A stretch of DNA of 64,000 nt, taken from positions 868,001 through 932,000 of the forward strand of contig NZ_JPZL01000002.1 of NCBI RefSeq assembly GCF_000759345.1, in the 5' to 3' direction. Shown in pieces: positions 18,476-27,164 of the stretch. The position numbers and the translations under genes were made by a program. The notes beneath the pieces are model-generated. The model saw only the letters and a list, made by a program, of their open reading frames with translations. It did no database searches and had not been told where the DNA came from. Each line of letters begins with the position of its first letter. Position 1 is the first letter of the stretch. The DNA is from Litchfieldella xinjiangensis (GTDB taxonomy: Bacteria > Pseudomonadota > Gammaproteobacteria > Pseudomonadales > Halomonadaceae).

Positions 18476-20524
18476 GTGGAGTTCATTGATTCGTACCCCT
18501 ACAAGATTCGCGAGATCGAGAATACCTTCATCACCATGCGCGACGGGGCACGCCTCGCCGCGCGTATCTGGTTGCCGGAAGTGGCCGAGCAAGAACCGAT
18601 GCCGGCAATCATGGAGTATATTCCGTATCGCAAGCGCGACCTGACCCGTGGTCGCGATGCAACCAACCACGCTTACATGGCAGGCCATGGTTACGTTTGC
18701 GTGCGTGTCGACATGCGCGGTAGCGGTGACTCGGACGGGGTGCTTACCGATGAGTACACCCAGCAGGAACAGGAAGACGGGGTCGATGCGATCAACTGGA
18801 TCGCCAAGCAGCCTTGGTGCAATGGCAAGGTCGGGATGATGGGTATTTCCTGGGGCGGCTTTAATAGCCTCCAGGTCGCGGCCAAGCAGCCTGAGGCCCT
18901 CAAGGCGATCATCAGTCTTTGCTCCAGCGACGACCTGTACTCCGATAACATGCACTATATGGGTGGTTGCCTGCTCGGCGACAACCTGTCCGAAGCCACG
19001 GTCATGTTCGCCTTCAATACCTTGCCGCCCGATCCTGAAATCGTCGGCGATCGCTGGCGCGACATGTGGTTCGAACGCCTGAAGGGGAGTGGCTTGTGGT
19101 TGGAGCAGTGGCTGGAGCACCAGCGGCGCAGCGAATACTGGACCACGAGTTCGATATGCGAGTATTACTCCGATATCAAGTGCCCGGTCTATGCGATCGG
19201 TGGGTGGGCCGACGGCTTCACCAACACGGTCTTTCGGCTACTGGAGCACCTTGATGTGCCCCGCAAGGGCTTGATCGGCCCATGGGGCCACAAGTACCCA
19301 CACCAGGGCATCCCCGGGCCGGCGATCGGCTTCCTCCAGGAGGCGTTGCGCTGGTGGGACTACTGGCTCAAGGACAAGGACAACGGCATCATGGACGAGC
19401 CGTCCTTGCGTGCCTGGCTCCAGGATAGCGTTCCCCCGGACACCTCCTATGAAGAACGCCCGGGGCGCTGGATTGGAGAGCCTGGCTGGCCTTCCACCAA
19501 TATCGCTCATCGCCGCCATCGGCTGGGTCCCTATACGGTAGACCTGGGCAGTCAGGAAGAAGTGGGCGAGCGGCCCGAGGACGAACTCGAAGCGACCGAA
19601 ATGGGGCTGCGGTCGCCCGTGAGCGTGGGGATGTTTGCCGGCAAGTGGTGCTCTTACGCGGCCACACCCGATCTGCCGGGGGATCAGCGCGAGGAAGACG
19701 GCGGCTCGCTGGTCTTTACCAGCCGTACGCTTGACGAACCCCTGGAAATCTTCGGTACGCCGTCGCTGGAGCTCGAGCTTTCCGCCGACAAGCCGCAGGG
19801 CATGGTGGCGGTTCGACTATCCGATGTGGCTCCCGACGGGAAGGCGACGCGCGTCACCTATGGGCTGCTCAATCTATCCCACCGTGACAGTGACGCACAT
19901 CCCGAGCCGCTGGAACCGGGGCGCCACTATCGCGTACAGGTGCCGCTGAACGGGATTGCACAGAACTTCCCGGCTGGCCACCAGCTCCGTGTCTCGGTGT
20001 CGACCTCTTATTGGCCCTTGGCCTGGCTGCCGCCGGAGCCGGTTCAGGTCAACATCTATCCCGAGAAGAGCGCCTTGCACCTGCCGGTACGTTCGCCCCG
20101 GGAGGATGACGTTTCATTGCCTGACTTTGGCGCGCCCGAGTGCGCAGAGCCCTTGAAAACCACCTCCTTGGCGCCCAGCGAGCACAACTGGTTGCTGCAC
20201 CGCGACCTGGCGAGCAAGGAATCGGTGATGGAAGTGGTCAACGACCAGGGCAATTTCCGCATCGACGACATAGGCACCGAAATCCACCGCAGCAACCGAG
20301 AATGGTACTCGGTGGTGGATGATGAATTCACTTCGGCCCGGGGTGAGACCTATACCGAGCGGGTCTTCAAGCGCGATGACTGGAACGTGGAAATCTACAC
20401 TCGCACGGTATTGACCTGTGATTCCGAGCAATTCCATATCCATGCTCAACTCGATGCTTACGAGGATGACTACCGCGTCTACTCGCAGAACTGGGAGCGC
20501 AGCATTCCGCGAGACAACATCTGA
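18476..20524 (+). CDS. CocE/NonD family hydrolase (S15 peptidase-like)
   Basis: A 682-residue serine hydrolase of the CocE/NonD or Xaa-Pro dipeptidyl-peptidase class. An alpha/beta-hydrolase domain holds the nucleophile S125 in GISWGG. GGWADGF and GPWGHKYPH are the expected regions for the acid and histidine. From ~residue 400 a jelly-roll domain follows (FTSRTLDEPLEIFGTPSLEL). The tail beyond ~560 is longer than in many relatives. The GTG start follows TAAGGAGG closely. With the upstream ATP-grasp gene it likely forms a make-and-break pair for an amide or ester; this is inference. Confidence 0.85.
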   Translation: MEFIDSYPYKIREIENTFITMRDGARLAARIWLPEVAEQEPMPAIMEYIPYRKRDLTRGRDATNHAYMAGHGYVCVRVDMRGSGDSDGVLTDEYTQQEQEDGVDAINWIAKQPWCNGKVGMMGISWGGFNSLQVAAKQPEALKAIISLCSSDDLYSDNMHYMGGCLLGDNLSEATVMFAFNTLPPDPEIVGDRWRDMWFERLKGSGLWLEQWLEHQRRSEYWTTSSICEYYSDIKCPVYAIGGWADGFTNTVFRLLEHLDVPRKGLIGPWGHKYPHQGIPGPAIGFLQEALRWWDYWLKDKDNGIMDEPSLRAWLQDSVPPDTSYEERPGRWIGEPGWPSTNIAHRRHRLGPYTVDLGSQEEVGERPEDELEATEMGLRSPVSVGMFAGKWCSYAATPDLPGDQREEDGGSLVFTSRTLDEPLEIFGTPSLELELSADKPQGMVAVRLSDVAPDGKATRVTYGLLNLSHRDSDAHPEPLEPGRHYRVQVPLNGIAQNFPAGHQLRVSVSTSYWPLAWLPPEPVQVNIYPEKSALHLPVRSPREDDVSLPDFGAPECAEPLKTTSLAPSEHNWLLHRDLASKESVMEVVNDQGNFRIDDIGTEIHRSNREWYSVVDDEFTSARGETYTERVFKRDDWNVEIYTRTVLTCDSEQFHIHAQLDAYEDDYRVYSQNWERSIPRDNI

Positions 20525-20569
20525 CGCACCGGGCGTACAATGAAGTAATGTGCGCTCTGACGCACCTCA

Positions 20570-20620
20570 AGCCGTCGTGAGCTGGTCTGAATCCTAGGGC
20601 TAGCCCACGGCGGCTGTTTT
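20570..20620 (+). terminator. Probable terminator after the hydrolase gene
   Basis: AGCCGTCGTG at 20570-20579 pairs with CACGGCGGCT at 20606-20615 (one G-U pair), followed by GTTTT. The long loop contains a further palindrome GGGCTAGCCC. Confidence 0.6.
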
Positions 20621-20652
20621 CATTCGCTATCACCAATGCACGGAGGCATACC

Positions 20653-22443
20653 ATGGGCGAGAATGTCAGCGATTTCATGATTCGGCGGCTTCGGGCGTGG
20701 GGGGTAGACCGAATCTTCGGCTATTCCGGGGATGGCAATAACGGTCTGATGGGAGCCCTGAACCGAGCCGAGGGAGATATGACCTTCATCCAGCCGAGGC
20801 ATGAAGAGATGGCCGCCATGATGGCCTGTGGTCATGCCAAATTCACTGGGGAGGTCGGCGTATGCATGGCCACCTCCGGCCCCGGGGCGATTCACCTGCT
20901 CAATGGTCTGTACGATGCCAAAAAGGACCATGCACCTGTCGTAGCGATTGTCGGCCAGCAGGCCCGTACAGCCATGGGGGGCGAATACCAGCAAGAAGTC
21001 GATCTACTCTCGCTATTCAAGGACGTTGCCGGTGACTTCGTACATATGGCCACCAGCCCGGGCCAGGTGAGACATCTAGTGGATCGTGCCATGCGTATTG
21101 CCAAGGCGCAGCGCACGGTCACCGCCATTATCGTACCCAACGATCTTCAGTCGCAGCCGGCCGTTGAAACCCCTCCGCATGCGCATGGCACGGTACATTC
21201 GGGGGTAGGCTACCGTGCCCCGCGTAGCGTTCCGCACCAGGAGGATCTCGAGCAGGCGGCGGCAGTGCTCAACGAGGGCGACCGTGTCGCTATCCTGGTG
21301 GGGGCAGGGGCCCTTGGCGCCACCGATGAAGTGATCGAGGTGGCCGAGCGACTGGGAGCAGGAGTAGCCAAGGCCCTGTTGGGGCTGACCGTGGTGCCGG
21401 ATGGTTTTCCCTTCGTGACGGGATCGATCGGTCTACTCGGCACCAATCCCAGTTGGGAGTTGATGGCCAATTGCGACACCTTGCTCATGGTGGGCTCCAG
21501 CTTTCCCTATTCTGAATTTCTTCCGGAGGAAGGGCAGGCGCGTGGGGTGCAGATCGACATCGAGGGCCGTATGTTGAGCATGCGCTACCCGATGGAGGTG
21601 AACCTCACCGGGAATAGCGCATCGACGCTCAGGGCGCTGTTACCTTATCTCGAATACAAGGAGGATCGCAGCTGGCGTGAGCGAATCGAGAAGAGCGTGA
21701 CACGATGGCAGCAGGTGCTGGAAGAGCGCGCCATGGTCGATGCCGACCCGGTCAATCCCCAACGGGTATTCTGGGAACTGTCGCCCCGCTTGCCAGAGGA
21801 CTGCATCCTGACCAGTGATTCAGGTTCGGCCGCCAATTGGTATGCACGCGATCTACGCATGCGTCGTGGCATGAAAGCCTCGCTATCGGGGGGGCTTGCG
21901 ACCATGGGCAACGGAGTGCCTTATGCCATCGCTGCCAAGTTCGCGTTTCCCGAGCGTGTCGCCATTGCGTTGGTGGGCGATGGTGCCATGCAAATGAATG
22001 GAAATGCGGAATTGATCACCATCGCCAAATACTGGCATCAATGGTCGAACCCCCGCTTGATCGTCATGGTGCTGAACAATCAGGACCTGAACCAGGTGAC
22101 CTGGGAAATGCGCGCGCAGGATGGCGATCCCAAGTATGAAGCTTCCCAGAACCTACCCAACTTCCCTTATGCTCACTATGCCGCGATGCTCGGCCTCGAG
22201 GGGATCGAAGTCGACGATCCAGAGCAGTTGGGCGATGCCTGGGATAGAGCGCTGACGAGCGACCGCCCGGTCGTGCTCGAAGTCCATACCGATCCCGATG
22301 TACCGCCCATCCCGCCGCATATCAAGCGCGAGCAGGCCAAAGCGTATATGTCTGCATTGATCAATGGCGATCCGGATGCCATCGATATCGTCAAGGCATC
22401 GGTTAAGCAGTTTTCTCAGGATATCATGCCCAAAGCGCATTGA
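20653..22443 (+). CDS. Thiamine-diphosphate flavoenzyme, pyruvate oxidase/PoxB-like
   Basis: A 596-residue enzyme with the three-domain layout of the acetohydroxyacid synthase/pyruvate oxidase superfamily. The catalytic glutamate is E51 in RHEEMAA. The middle domain (~residues 195-335) is the nucleotide-binding domain that carries FAD in oxidases. The cofactor motif is VGDGAMQMNGNAEL (~440) ending in VLNN. It may oxidise pyruvate or another 2-keto acid, to quinone or to O2; the sequence alone does not decide. The amphipathic membrane-binding tail of E. coli PoxB is not obvious. Only 31 bases separate it from the P450 gene. Confidence 0.82.
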   Translation: MGENVSDFMIRRLRAWGVDRIFGYSGDGNNGLMGALNRAEGDMTFIQPRHEEMAAMMACGHAKFTGEVGVCMATSGPGAIHLLNGLYDAKKDHAPVVAIVGQQARTAMGGEYQQEVDLLSLFKDVAGDFVHMATSPGQVRHLVDRAMRIAKAQRTVTAIIVPNDLQSQPAVETPPHAHGTVHSGVGYRAPRSVPHQEDLEQAAAVLNEGDRVAILVGAGALGATDEVIEVAERLGAGVAKALLGLTVVPDGFPFVTGSIGLLGTNPSWELMANCDTLLMVGSSFPYSEFLPEEGQARGVQIDIEGRMLSMRYPMEVNLTGNSASTLRALLPYLEYKEDRSWRERIEKSVTRWQQVLEERAMVDADPVNPQRVFWELSPRLPEDCILTSDSGSAANWYARDLRMRRGMKASLSGGLATMGNGVPYAIAAKFAFPERVAIALVGDGAMQMNGNAELITIAKYWHQWSNPRLIVMVLNNQDLNQVTWEMRAQDGDPKYEASQNLPNFPYAHYAAMLGLEGIEVDDPEQLGDAWDRALTSDRPVVLEVHTDPDVPPIPPHIKREQAKAYMSALINGDPDAIDIVKASVKQFSQDIMPKAH

Positions 22444-22474
22444 TCGTCGTACATAAGATCAAGGAGATAAACGC

Positions 22475-23728
22475 ATGAGCAGCCGCGTTCCACATGAGAA
22501 AGCACTGGACAGCACGCTAGCGTTCTTGCGTGAGGGCTACGACTTTATTCCTCGACGCTGCGAAAAGCATGGCTCAACTATTTTCGAAGCGCGCCTCTTG
22601 ATGGAGAAAACCCTATTCCTGAGGGGAGAGGAGGCCGCGCGAGTCTTTTACGACCGCGAGCGATTCACTCGTGAAGGCGCTGCTCCAGGCCGGTTGCGCA
22701 AGACCTTGTTCGGCGAGGGCGGTGTGCAGGGCCTCGAGGGCCAGGCGCATCGTGTGCGCAAACAGCTTTTCCTGGGGTTGATGGATCCCGATCGTATCCA
22801 GGAACTCGTCGATTTGACGCGCGATCATTGGCGAGCGCGCTTGCCGAAGTGGGAAGCCGCGCAGCGCGTTGTGCTCTTTGGTGAAATGAATGAGATCATT
22901 TGCCAAGGGGTTCATGATTGGGTCGGGCTACCCTTGGCTGATTCCGAGCTTGCCGAGCGCACCCGGGAGCTCACCCTACTGATCGATAGCGCAGGAGCGA
23001 TCGGTATACACCATTGGAAAGGCCGTGCGGCGCGAAAGCGCGCAGAACGCCGCCTGGCCGATGTGATCGAATCAGTGCGCAGCCAATCAATGACGCCTGG
23101 GGATCATACCTTTCTTCATCAGGTTGCCTGGCATCGCGATTGGGACGATACATTGCTCGATGCTCGCGTGGCCGCGGTGGAATTGTTGAATGTGTTACGG
23201 CCCGTCGTGGCGGTTTCACGCTACATCGTTTTTGCCGCCTTGGCGATGCATCACTACCCAGAGGAACGCCGCAAGCTCCAGGCCGACAAGGAGGGGGGCT
23301 ACCGCGCATGTTTTCTAGAGGAAGTTCGTCGATTCTATCCTTTCTTTCCCTGCCTGGTAGCCAGGACGCGAGTACCGTTTGAGTGGCAGGGCGTGGAATT
23401 CCCCAAGGATCGACAGGTGGTCTTCGATCTGTATGGGACCAACCACGATCCTTACGTCTGGCAAGACCCGGAGTCGTTCAATCCCGATCGATTTACTGGT
23501 TGGGAAGACAGTGGCTTTGCCCTGGTGCCTCAGGGAGGGGACACCGCGGCCGGTAATCATCGCTGCCCGGGGGAGCGCATCACCCTGGCGCTCATGTTGA
23601 TGGCAGTAGAGGAGCTGACACAAACCATTGATTACCAAATACCGGACCAGGATCTCGCCATCCCTCAGGATCGCATGCCAACCTTGCCGAGGAGCGGCCT
23701 GGTCTTGAGCCCTGTTCGGCGGCAATAA
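22475..23728 (+). CDS. Cytochrome P450, CYP152-type fatty-acid peroxygenase
   Basis: A 417-residue P450 of the CYP152 class, cytosolic enzymes that use H2O2 to hydroxylate fatty acids near the carboxylate. The N-terminus (PHEKALDSTLAFLREGY, RERFTREGAAPGR) and heme loop (PQGGDTAAGNHRCPGERIT, Cys364) match this class. R242-P243 (NVLRPVVA) replaces the usual acid-alcohol pair, binding the substrate carboxylate. Residue 85 is Gln, as in the Bacillus subtilis beta-hydroxylase, rather than His as in the decarboxylase OleT. No redox-partner gene is nearby, as expected for a peroxygenase. Confidence 0.88.
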   Translation: MSSRVPHEKALDSTLAFLREGYDFIPRRCEKHGSTIFEARLLMEKTLFLRGEEAARVFYDRERFTREGAAPGRLRKTLFGEGGVQGLEGQAHRVRKQLFLGLMDPDRIQELVDLTRDHWRARLPKWEAAQRVVLFGEMNEIICQGVHDWVGLPLADSELAERTRELTLLIDSAGAIGIHHWKGRAARKRAERRLADVIESVRSQSMTPGDHTFLHQVAWHRDWDDTLLDARVAAVELLNVLRPVVAVSRYIVFAALAMHHYPEERRKLQADKEGGYRACFLEEVRRFYPFFPCLVARTRVPFEWQGVEFPKDRQVVFDLYGTNHDPYVWQDPESFNPDRFTGWEDSGFALVPQGGDTAAGNHRCPGERITLALMLMAVEELTQTIDYQIPDQDLAIPQDRMPTLPRSGLVLSPVRRQ

Positions 23729-23756
23729 AAAAAACCGGGCATCGCAGATGCCCGGT
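23726..23756 (-). terminator. Terminator for the DUF892/catalase unit (possibly bidirectional)
   Basis: 10-bp perfect stem ACCGGGCATC / GATGCCCGGT with GCA loop. A run of eight A's on the left gives a T-tract when read on the minus strand, ending the ferritin-like gene. It also sits directly after the P450 stop codon. Confidence 0.85.
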
Positions 23757-23805
23757 CGTTACCTCGCAGTCCATCAGGCCTAAGCTTGATGGACTTCCAA
23801 CCGAC

Positions 23806-24318
23806 TTAGCTCTTGGCCGTCAGTTGCCCGCTTTCTGCACGTTCGAGGAACTTGCGCGTCGTGTCGTCCAGATGATCCGAAAGCCATTTGGCCATCGCTT
23901 CCTCTTCCTTGAGGATTTCCTGGCAGACTCTGGCTACTTCGGGTTTCCCGGCCGCTTCGGCGGCTTGGATCAAAGCCTTGTAGCTGGCAATTTCGAAGTG
24001 CTCGAACGAGTAGCTCGCCATGGAGCCCTTGACCACTTCGTCACTGACCAGCATGCCACTCATGGCCTGCCCGAACGCGGTGAGCTTGGCGCCCATGTCC
24101 TTGAGTGTCGATAGATCGACCCCCATTTGAGACATGCATTCCTCGAGTTTCTTCGATTGCCCGCGCGTTTCCTGGATATGCTGTTCGATACGGGCCCGGA
24201 GCTCGGGATAATGCTCAAGACGGCTCGCCTGGCCCTCGAGCATTTTCTCGGCTTGTTGCTCCATGGCATGGGCATCACGCAACCAATCGGTCAGGTGCTT
24301 TTCTGTTTCCGTTGCCAT
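23806..24318 (-). CDS. DUF892 (YciF-like) ferritin-like protein
   Basis: A 170-residue all-helical protein of the DUF892 family, which adopts a ferritin-like four-helix bundle. Candidate metal ligands are E and H residues in DAHAMEQQAEKML, IQETRGQSKKLEECM, FEHFEIASYKAL and EILKEEEAMAKWL. Relatives in enterobacteria are stress-induced and are usually found beside manganese catalase, as here, where the catalase gene lies 26 bases upstream. Probably a metal or oxidative-stress role; the activity is not known. Confidence 0.88.
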   Translation of the reverse strand: MATETEKHLTDWLRDAHAMEQQAEKMLEGQASRLEHYPELRARIEQHIQETRGQSKKLEECMSQMGVDLSTLKDMGAKLTAFGQAMSGMLVSDEVVKGSMASYSFEHFEIASYKALIQAAEAAGKPEVARVCQEILKEEEAMAKWLSDHLDDTTRKFLERAESGQLTAKS

Positions 24319-24344
24319 ACATCCTCCTGTTTAGCGTCTGAAAA

Positions 24345-25181
24345 TCACTTCTTCGGATCGACCTGCTCATTCTGAGCGCCGGAATGAGGCTTGGCTCCCC
24401 CAAGCTTGGGCTCCTGTCCTTCCGGCTCCGGCTGGTTCTTGAAGCTGTATTCGCTGCGTCCGTCGAGAGAGGGGCCTTGCGACCAGCGACCCTGCGGGGC
24501 CTCCTTATCGAGCAGCGTATTGAGGTAGTAGTAGGAATGTTGCATGGCTTCGTGCGATTCGGGCGTGGAGTTGGGTATCGGCAACTGCGCTTCCATACCG
24601 CCCATGTCTTCGATTACCGCCAGCCATTGCTGCTGATGATAGGTATCGCGAGCGATCAAGAAGGACAGGAAGTCTTTCATTCCGTGATCGTCGGTCCAGT
24701 TATAAAGGCGCGATGCCAGAACGCGGCCGCCCGCTTCTGCGGTCACGTTGGCCAACATGTCTGCACCGATATTGCCTGTAGCGTAGACATGGCTCATGTC
24801 GAAGGGCACGCCATTGGCATTCACCGGCATGGCCGACAACCCGGAAGACAGGAGATGGCGCGGGTTGGCGCCGCCCAGGATGGCGTTGATCACCGGGTCC
24901 TTGGCAGACTCTTCCTGATAGTGCACGGGGGCACCTTCCAGATTGAGTGCAACGGCGTGGCCGAGCATCTCGATGTGAGAGAGCTCTTCGGTCGCGGTCG
25001 ACATGAGCATGTCTCTGATCCTGTCGTCACCACGGGCGCCCATGGCCTGGAAGAAGTACTGCATGGCTACGCGGATTTCGCCTTCTACCCCGCCGATGGC
25101 CTGTTGCAGTAACATGGCAAATTGTGGATCCGGCTTGTCGACCTTGACCGGATATTGAAGCTTTCCTGAATGATGGAACAT
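24345..25181 (-). CDS. Manganese (non-heme) catalase
   Basis: A 278-residue dimanganese catalase that disproportionates H2O2. Ligand motifs match the family: E35 (VEGEIRVAMQYF), E66 and H69 (TEELSHIEM), then NVTAEAGGRVLA and RDTYHQQQW for the later Glu and His. The C-terminal ~35 residues are hydrophilic and probably disordered. AAGGAGG precedes ATG 25181, a strong ribosome-binding site. It forms a unit with the DUF892 gene downstream; the Crp/Fnr-type regulator upstream may control it. Confidence 0.94.
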   Translation of the reverse strand: MFHHSGKLQYPVKVDKPDPQFAMLLQQAIGGVEGEIRVAMQYFFQAMGARGDDRIRDMLMSTATEELSHIEMLGHAVALNLEGAPVHYQEESAKDPVINAILGGANPRHLLSSGLSAMPVNANGVPFDMSHVYATGNIGADMLANVTAEAGGRVLASRLYNWTDDHGMKDFLSFLIARDTYHQQQWLAVIEDMGGMEAQLPIPNSTPESHEAMQHSYYYLNTLLDKEAPQGRWSQGPSLDGRSEYSFKNQPEPEGQEPKLGGAKPHSGAQNEQVDPKK

Positions 25182-25239
25182 GAGTACCTCCTTGACTGCC
25201 TCGATCAGATCCGTTGTAAGTAAAACGAGGCGAAAAATG

Positions 25240-26061
25240 TCACGACAAACCGATACGGTTGCCTAGCTCACTTTCCCTTGATAGGAAATCCGATTCGAAA
25301 TGGGATAACCCTACCATCTCTTTGTAGTTCAAAATCTTAATTTTTCCCTTTTCCTTTTGTATCAAACCGTGTTCCTCAAGGTAAGAAAAACAACGGCTGA
25401 CATGCACTCCGGTCATGCCTAGTAGTGCGCCGATCAGGGATTGAGAGAGGGGTATGTTTAAGCAATTGGTGCGACGGTTTTCATGCCTGGCACAGCGCAT
25501 GTTGAGTTCGAGTATGAGATGTATAATCCTCGTCGTCGCATCATGATGGGCATAGCTTTTCAAACGATCCGAGATGATGTTGTGCTGATAGATGAGGATT
25601 GCAAGAAGCCGATCCGCAAGCGATCGATAACGATGAACTGAGTCGATCAGCGCTGTCTTTGGGGTGGGTGCGATACGCCCATCCGTCAGCATGATGACTT
25701 CCGTACTGTTATTATCCAGAGAGAATTCTCTTAATCCGATAAGATCGCCGGGTACGAAGACGTCGTATAGCTGCCTGGACCGATCCTCTGCCGTGCGGTA
25801 GGCGCAGGCCCAGCCTTCTTCAAGCGTGAATAGATAATGAGAAGGCGATTTCTCGCTATAGACAATGCTGTCCTTTTTCAGCGTCAATGGGGGCTCTTCA
25901 ATGGCAGAAAGCTCCGACCACTCCTGTAGGCTCAAGGGACCTTGCGAGGAGAGGACTTTTCCCAAGCTACTGCCTCCGGCAGTATTTTCCATGCCTTGCT
26001 GTTTCGAAGGCGTACCATTGTCAACGTTACTGAGGTCTCGACACGTATTCCTTGTGCTCAT
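25240..26061 (-). CDS. Crp/Fnr family transcriptional regulator
   Basis: A 273-residue regulator. Residues ~55-170 are a cyclic-nucleotide-binding-like beta barrel (YLFTLEEGWACAYR, VFVPGDLIGL). Residues ~180-250 hold the winged helix, with recognition region LLGMTGVHVSRCFSYLEEHGLI. There is no N-terminal cysteine cluster of the Fnr type, so iron-sulfur sensing is unlikely. The first ~35 residues are low-complexity. Genes of this subgroup often adjoin stress genes; its targets here, possibly the catalase unit 58 bases downstream, are not shown by the sequence. Confidence 0.85.
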   Translation of the reverse strand: MSTRNTCRDLSNVDNGTPSKQQGMENTAGGSSLGKVLSSQGPLSLQEWSELSAIEEPPLTLKKDSIVYSEKSPSHYLFTLEEGWACAYRTAEDRSRQLYDVFVPGDLIGLREFSLDNNSTEVIMLTDGRIAPTPKTALIDSVHRYRSLADRLLAILIYQHNIISDRLKSYAHHDATTRIIHLILELNMRCARHENRRTNCLNIPLSQSLIGALLGMTGVHVSRCFSYLEEHGLIQKEKGKIKILNYKEMVGLSHFESDFLSRESELGNRIGLS

Positions 26062-26190
26062 TGTGATGGCGCTCCTTTGTTACCGACTCATCCTGTCAGT
26101 AACAGCCATGCTTCCTGCCTTCAGTTGACTTCTATAGGTGAAGCTACCCCTCGATACGCATGCAAATTATGTCCTACTTACCTGTAGGCT

Positions 26191-26221
26191 AAGAGGCCCG
26201 ACTATCCATGTCGGACCTCTT
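26191..26221. terminator. Stem-loop between the KGG gene and the regulator
   Basis: AAGAGGCCCGAC / GTCGGACCTCTT, 12 bp with one mismatch and a 7-base loop, lies beyond the end of the KGG-repeat gene (minus strand). No T-tract, so function as terminator is inferred. Confidence 0.45.
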
Positions 26222-26287
26222 GCGTCGCTTACGGTTGAAGCGAATCCCATCGATCGAAGGTTCGCCGTCCTTGGCGGATCGGGATAA

Positions 26288-26713
26288 TTAATGGCCCTGG
26301 TTCTGGCCACCTTTCTTGCCGGCTTCAGAGGCTTTCTTCGGATCATTGGCGAAGTTGCCGCCGCTGTTTTGGCCGCCTTTCTGACCCGCTTCAGAGGCTT
26401 TCTCCGGGTCATTGGCGAAGTTGCCACTGCTGTTCTGTCCGCCTTTCTGACCCGCTTCAGACGCCTTCTGCGGATCGTTGGCGAAGTTGCCACCGCTGTT
26501 CTGGCCGCCTTTCTGGCCTGCTTCAGACGCCTTCTGCGGATCGTTGGCGAAGTTGCCACCGCTGTTCTGGCCGCCTTTCTGGCCTGCTTCCGAAGCTTTC
26601 TGCGGATCGTTGGCGAAGTTGCCACTGCTCTCCTGGCCACCCTTCTGACCGGCTTCGGAGGCTTTTTCACGATCGTTCTGGAAATTACCCGGATTCTGAT
26701 TGCGCTGTGCCAT
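26288..26713 (-). CDS. KGG-repeat general stress protein (con-10/GsiB-like)
   Basis: A 141-residue, highly hydrophilic protein made of a 9-residue leader (MAQRNQNPG) and exactly six 22-residue repeats of the type NFANDPQKASEAGQKGGQNS. This is the KGG/stress-induced bacterial acidophilic repeat family, related to GsiB and con-10, induced by general stress and desiccation. AAGGAGA lies just before ATG 26713. An open frame on the opposite strand is only a consequence of the repeat. Expression is probably under stress control. Confidence 0.92.
   Translation of the reverse strand: MAQRNQNPGNFQNDREKASEAGQKGGQESSGNFANDPQKASEAGQKGGQNSGGNFANDPQKASEAGQKGGQNSGGNFANDPQKASEAGQKGGQNSSGNFANDPEKASEAGQKGGQNSGGNFANDPKKASEAGKKGGQNQGH
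26300..26690. repeat. 66-bp coding tandem repeat, about six units
   Basis: Six consecutive near-identical 66-bp units encode the 22-residue repeats. The central units differ at only a few positions, mostly in the final NSGG/NSSG and the DPQ/DPE/DPK codons, so recent unit duplication or homogenisation is likely and copy number may vary between strains. Confidence 0.9.
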
Positions 26714-27164
26714 GTCTATCTCCTTACTACTGGAATAGCGTGTTAGTACTTCCATTTACCGTCTATCGGCACTGCTGGCGTCTCCGCCATCACGTTAAAC
26801 GTAGGTACGATATGAGCGTGGCATCAAGCCGTTTATGTTTCCCAATGAAATCCAATGTGCAGCTTCCTTCCACTCCTGACGATTAACCTGAGTTAATATT
26901 ACCTAGTGTAGTCTTTTGTCACTTATATAATGTGCTGTTTATTAAGAATAAAATCAGCACCTCCGATCTGAGAGGATCTCCCTGGATGGAAAGGTGAGTG
27001 AGGGCCTGTTACCTATGCTTTCAAAAAAATTGTTGAAGCGTTGCCTGTGGCTTGGCTCCCTCTAGTAGGGATTGAGGTCGAGCCATGGCCAGGGCGGCAT
27101 GCGCTACAGTAGTAATCAACTCTCGAGCCAGCAAGGACCTGCTGGCCATGATAGGAAGGAGCCT
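26714..27164. other. 451-bp divergent intergenic region (KGG gene / ion channel)
   Basis: No gene is evident. The middle (about 26880-26960) is AT-rich against a GC-rich background and holds TATAAT at 26926-26931 and a hairpin at 26932-26960 (GTGCTG..CAGCAC with inner TTTATT/AATAAA). A strong -35 at the right distance is not seen. It probably contains the promoters of both flanking genes. Confidence 0.5.

Noticed and set aside
26291-26746. Plus-strand open frame rich in FLACFRRLLRIVGEVATAV repeats
   Set aside because: It is the exact antisense of the KGG tandem repeat, which has a ribosome-binding site and a known family.
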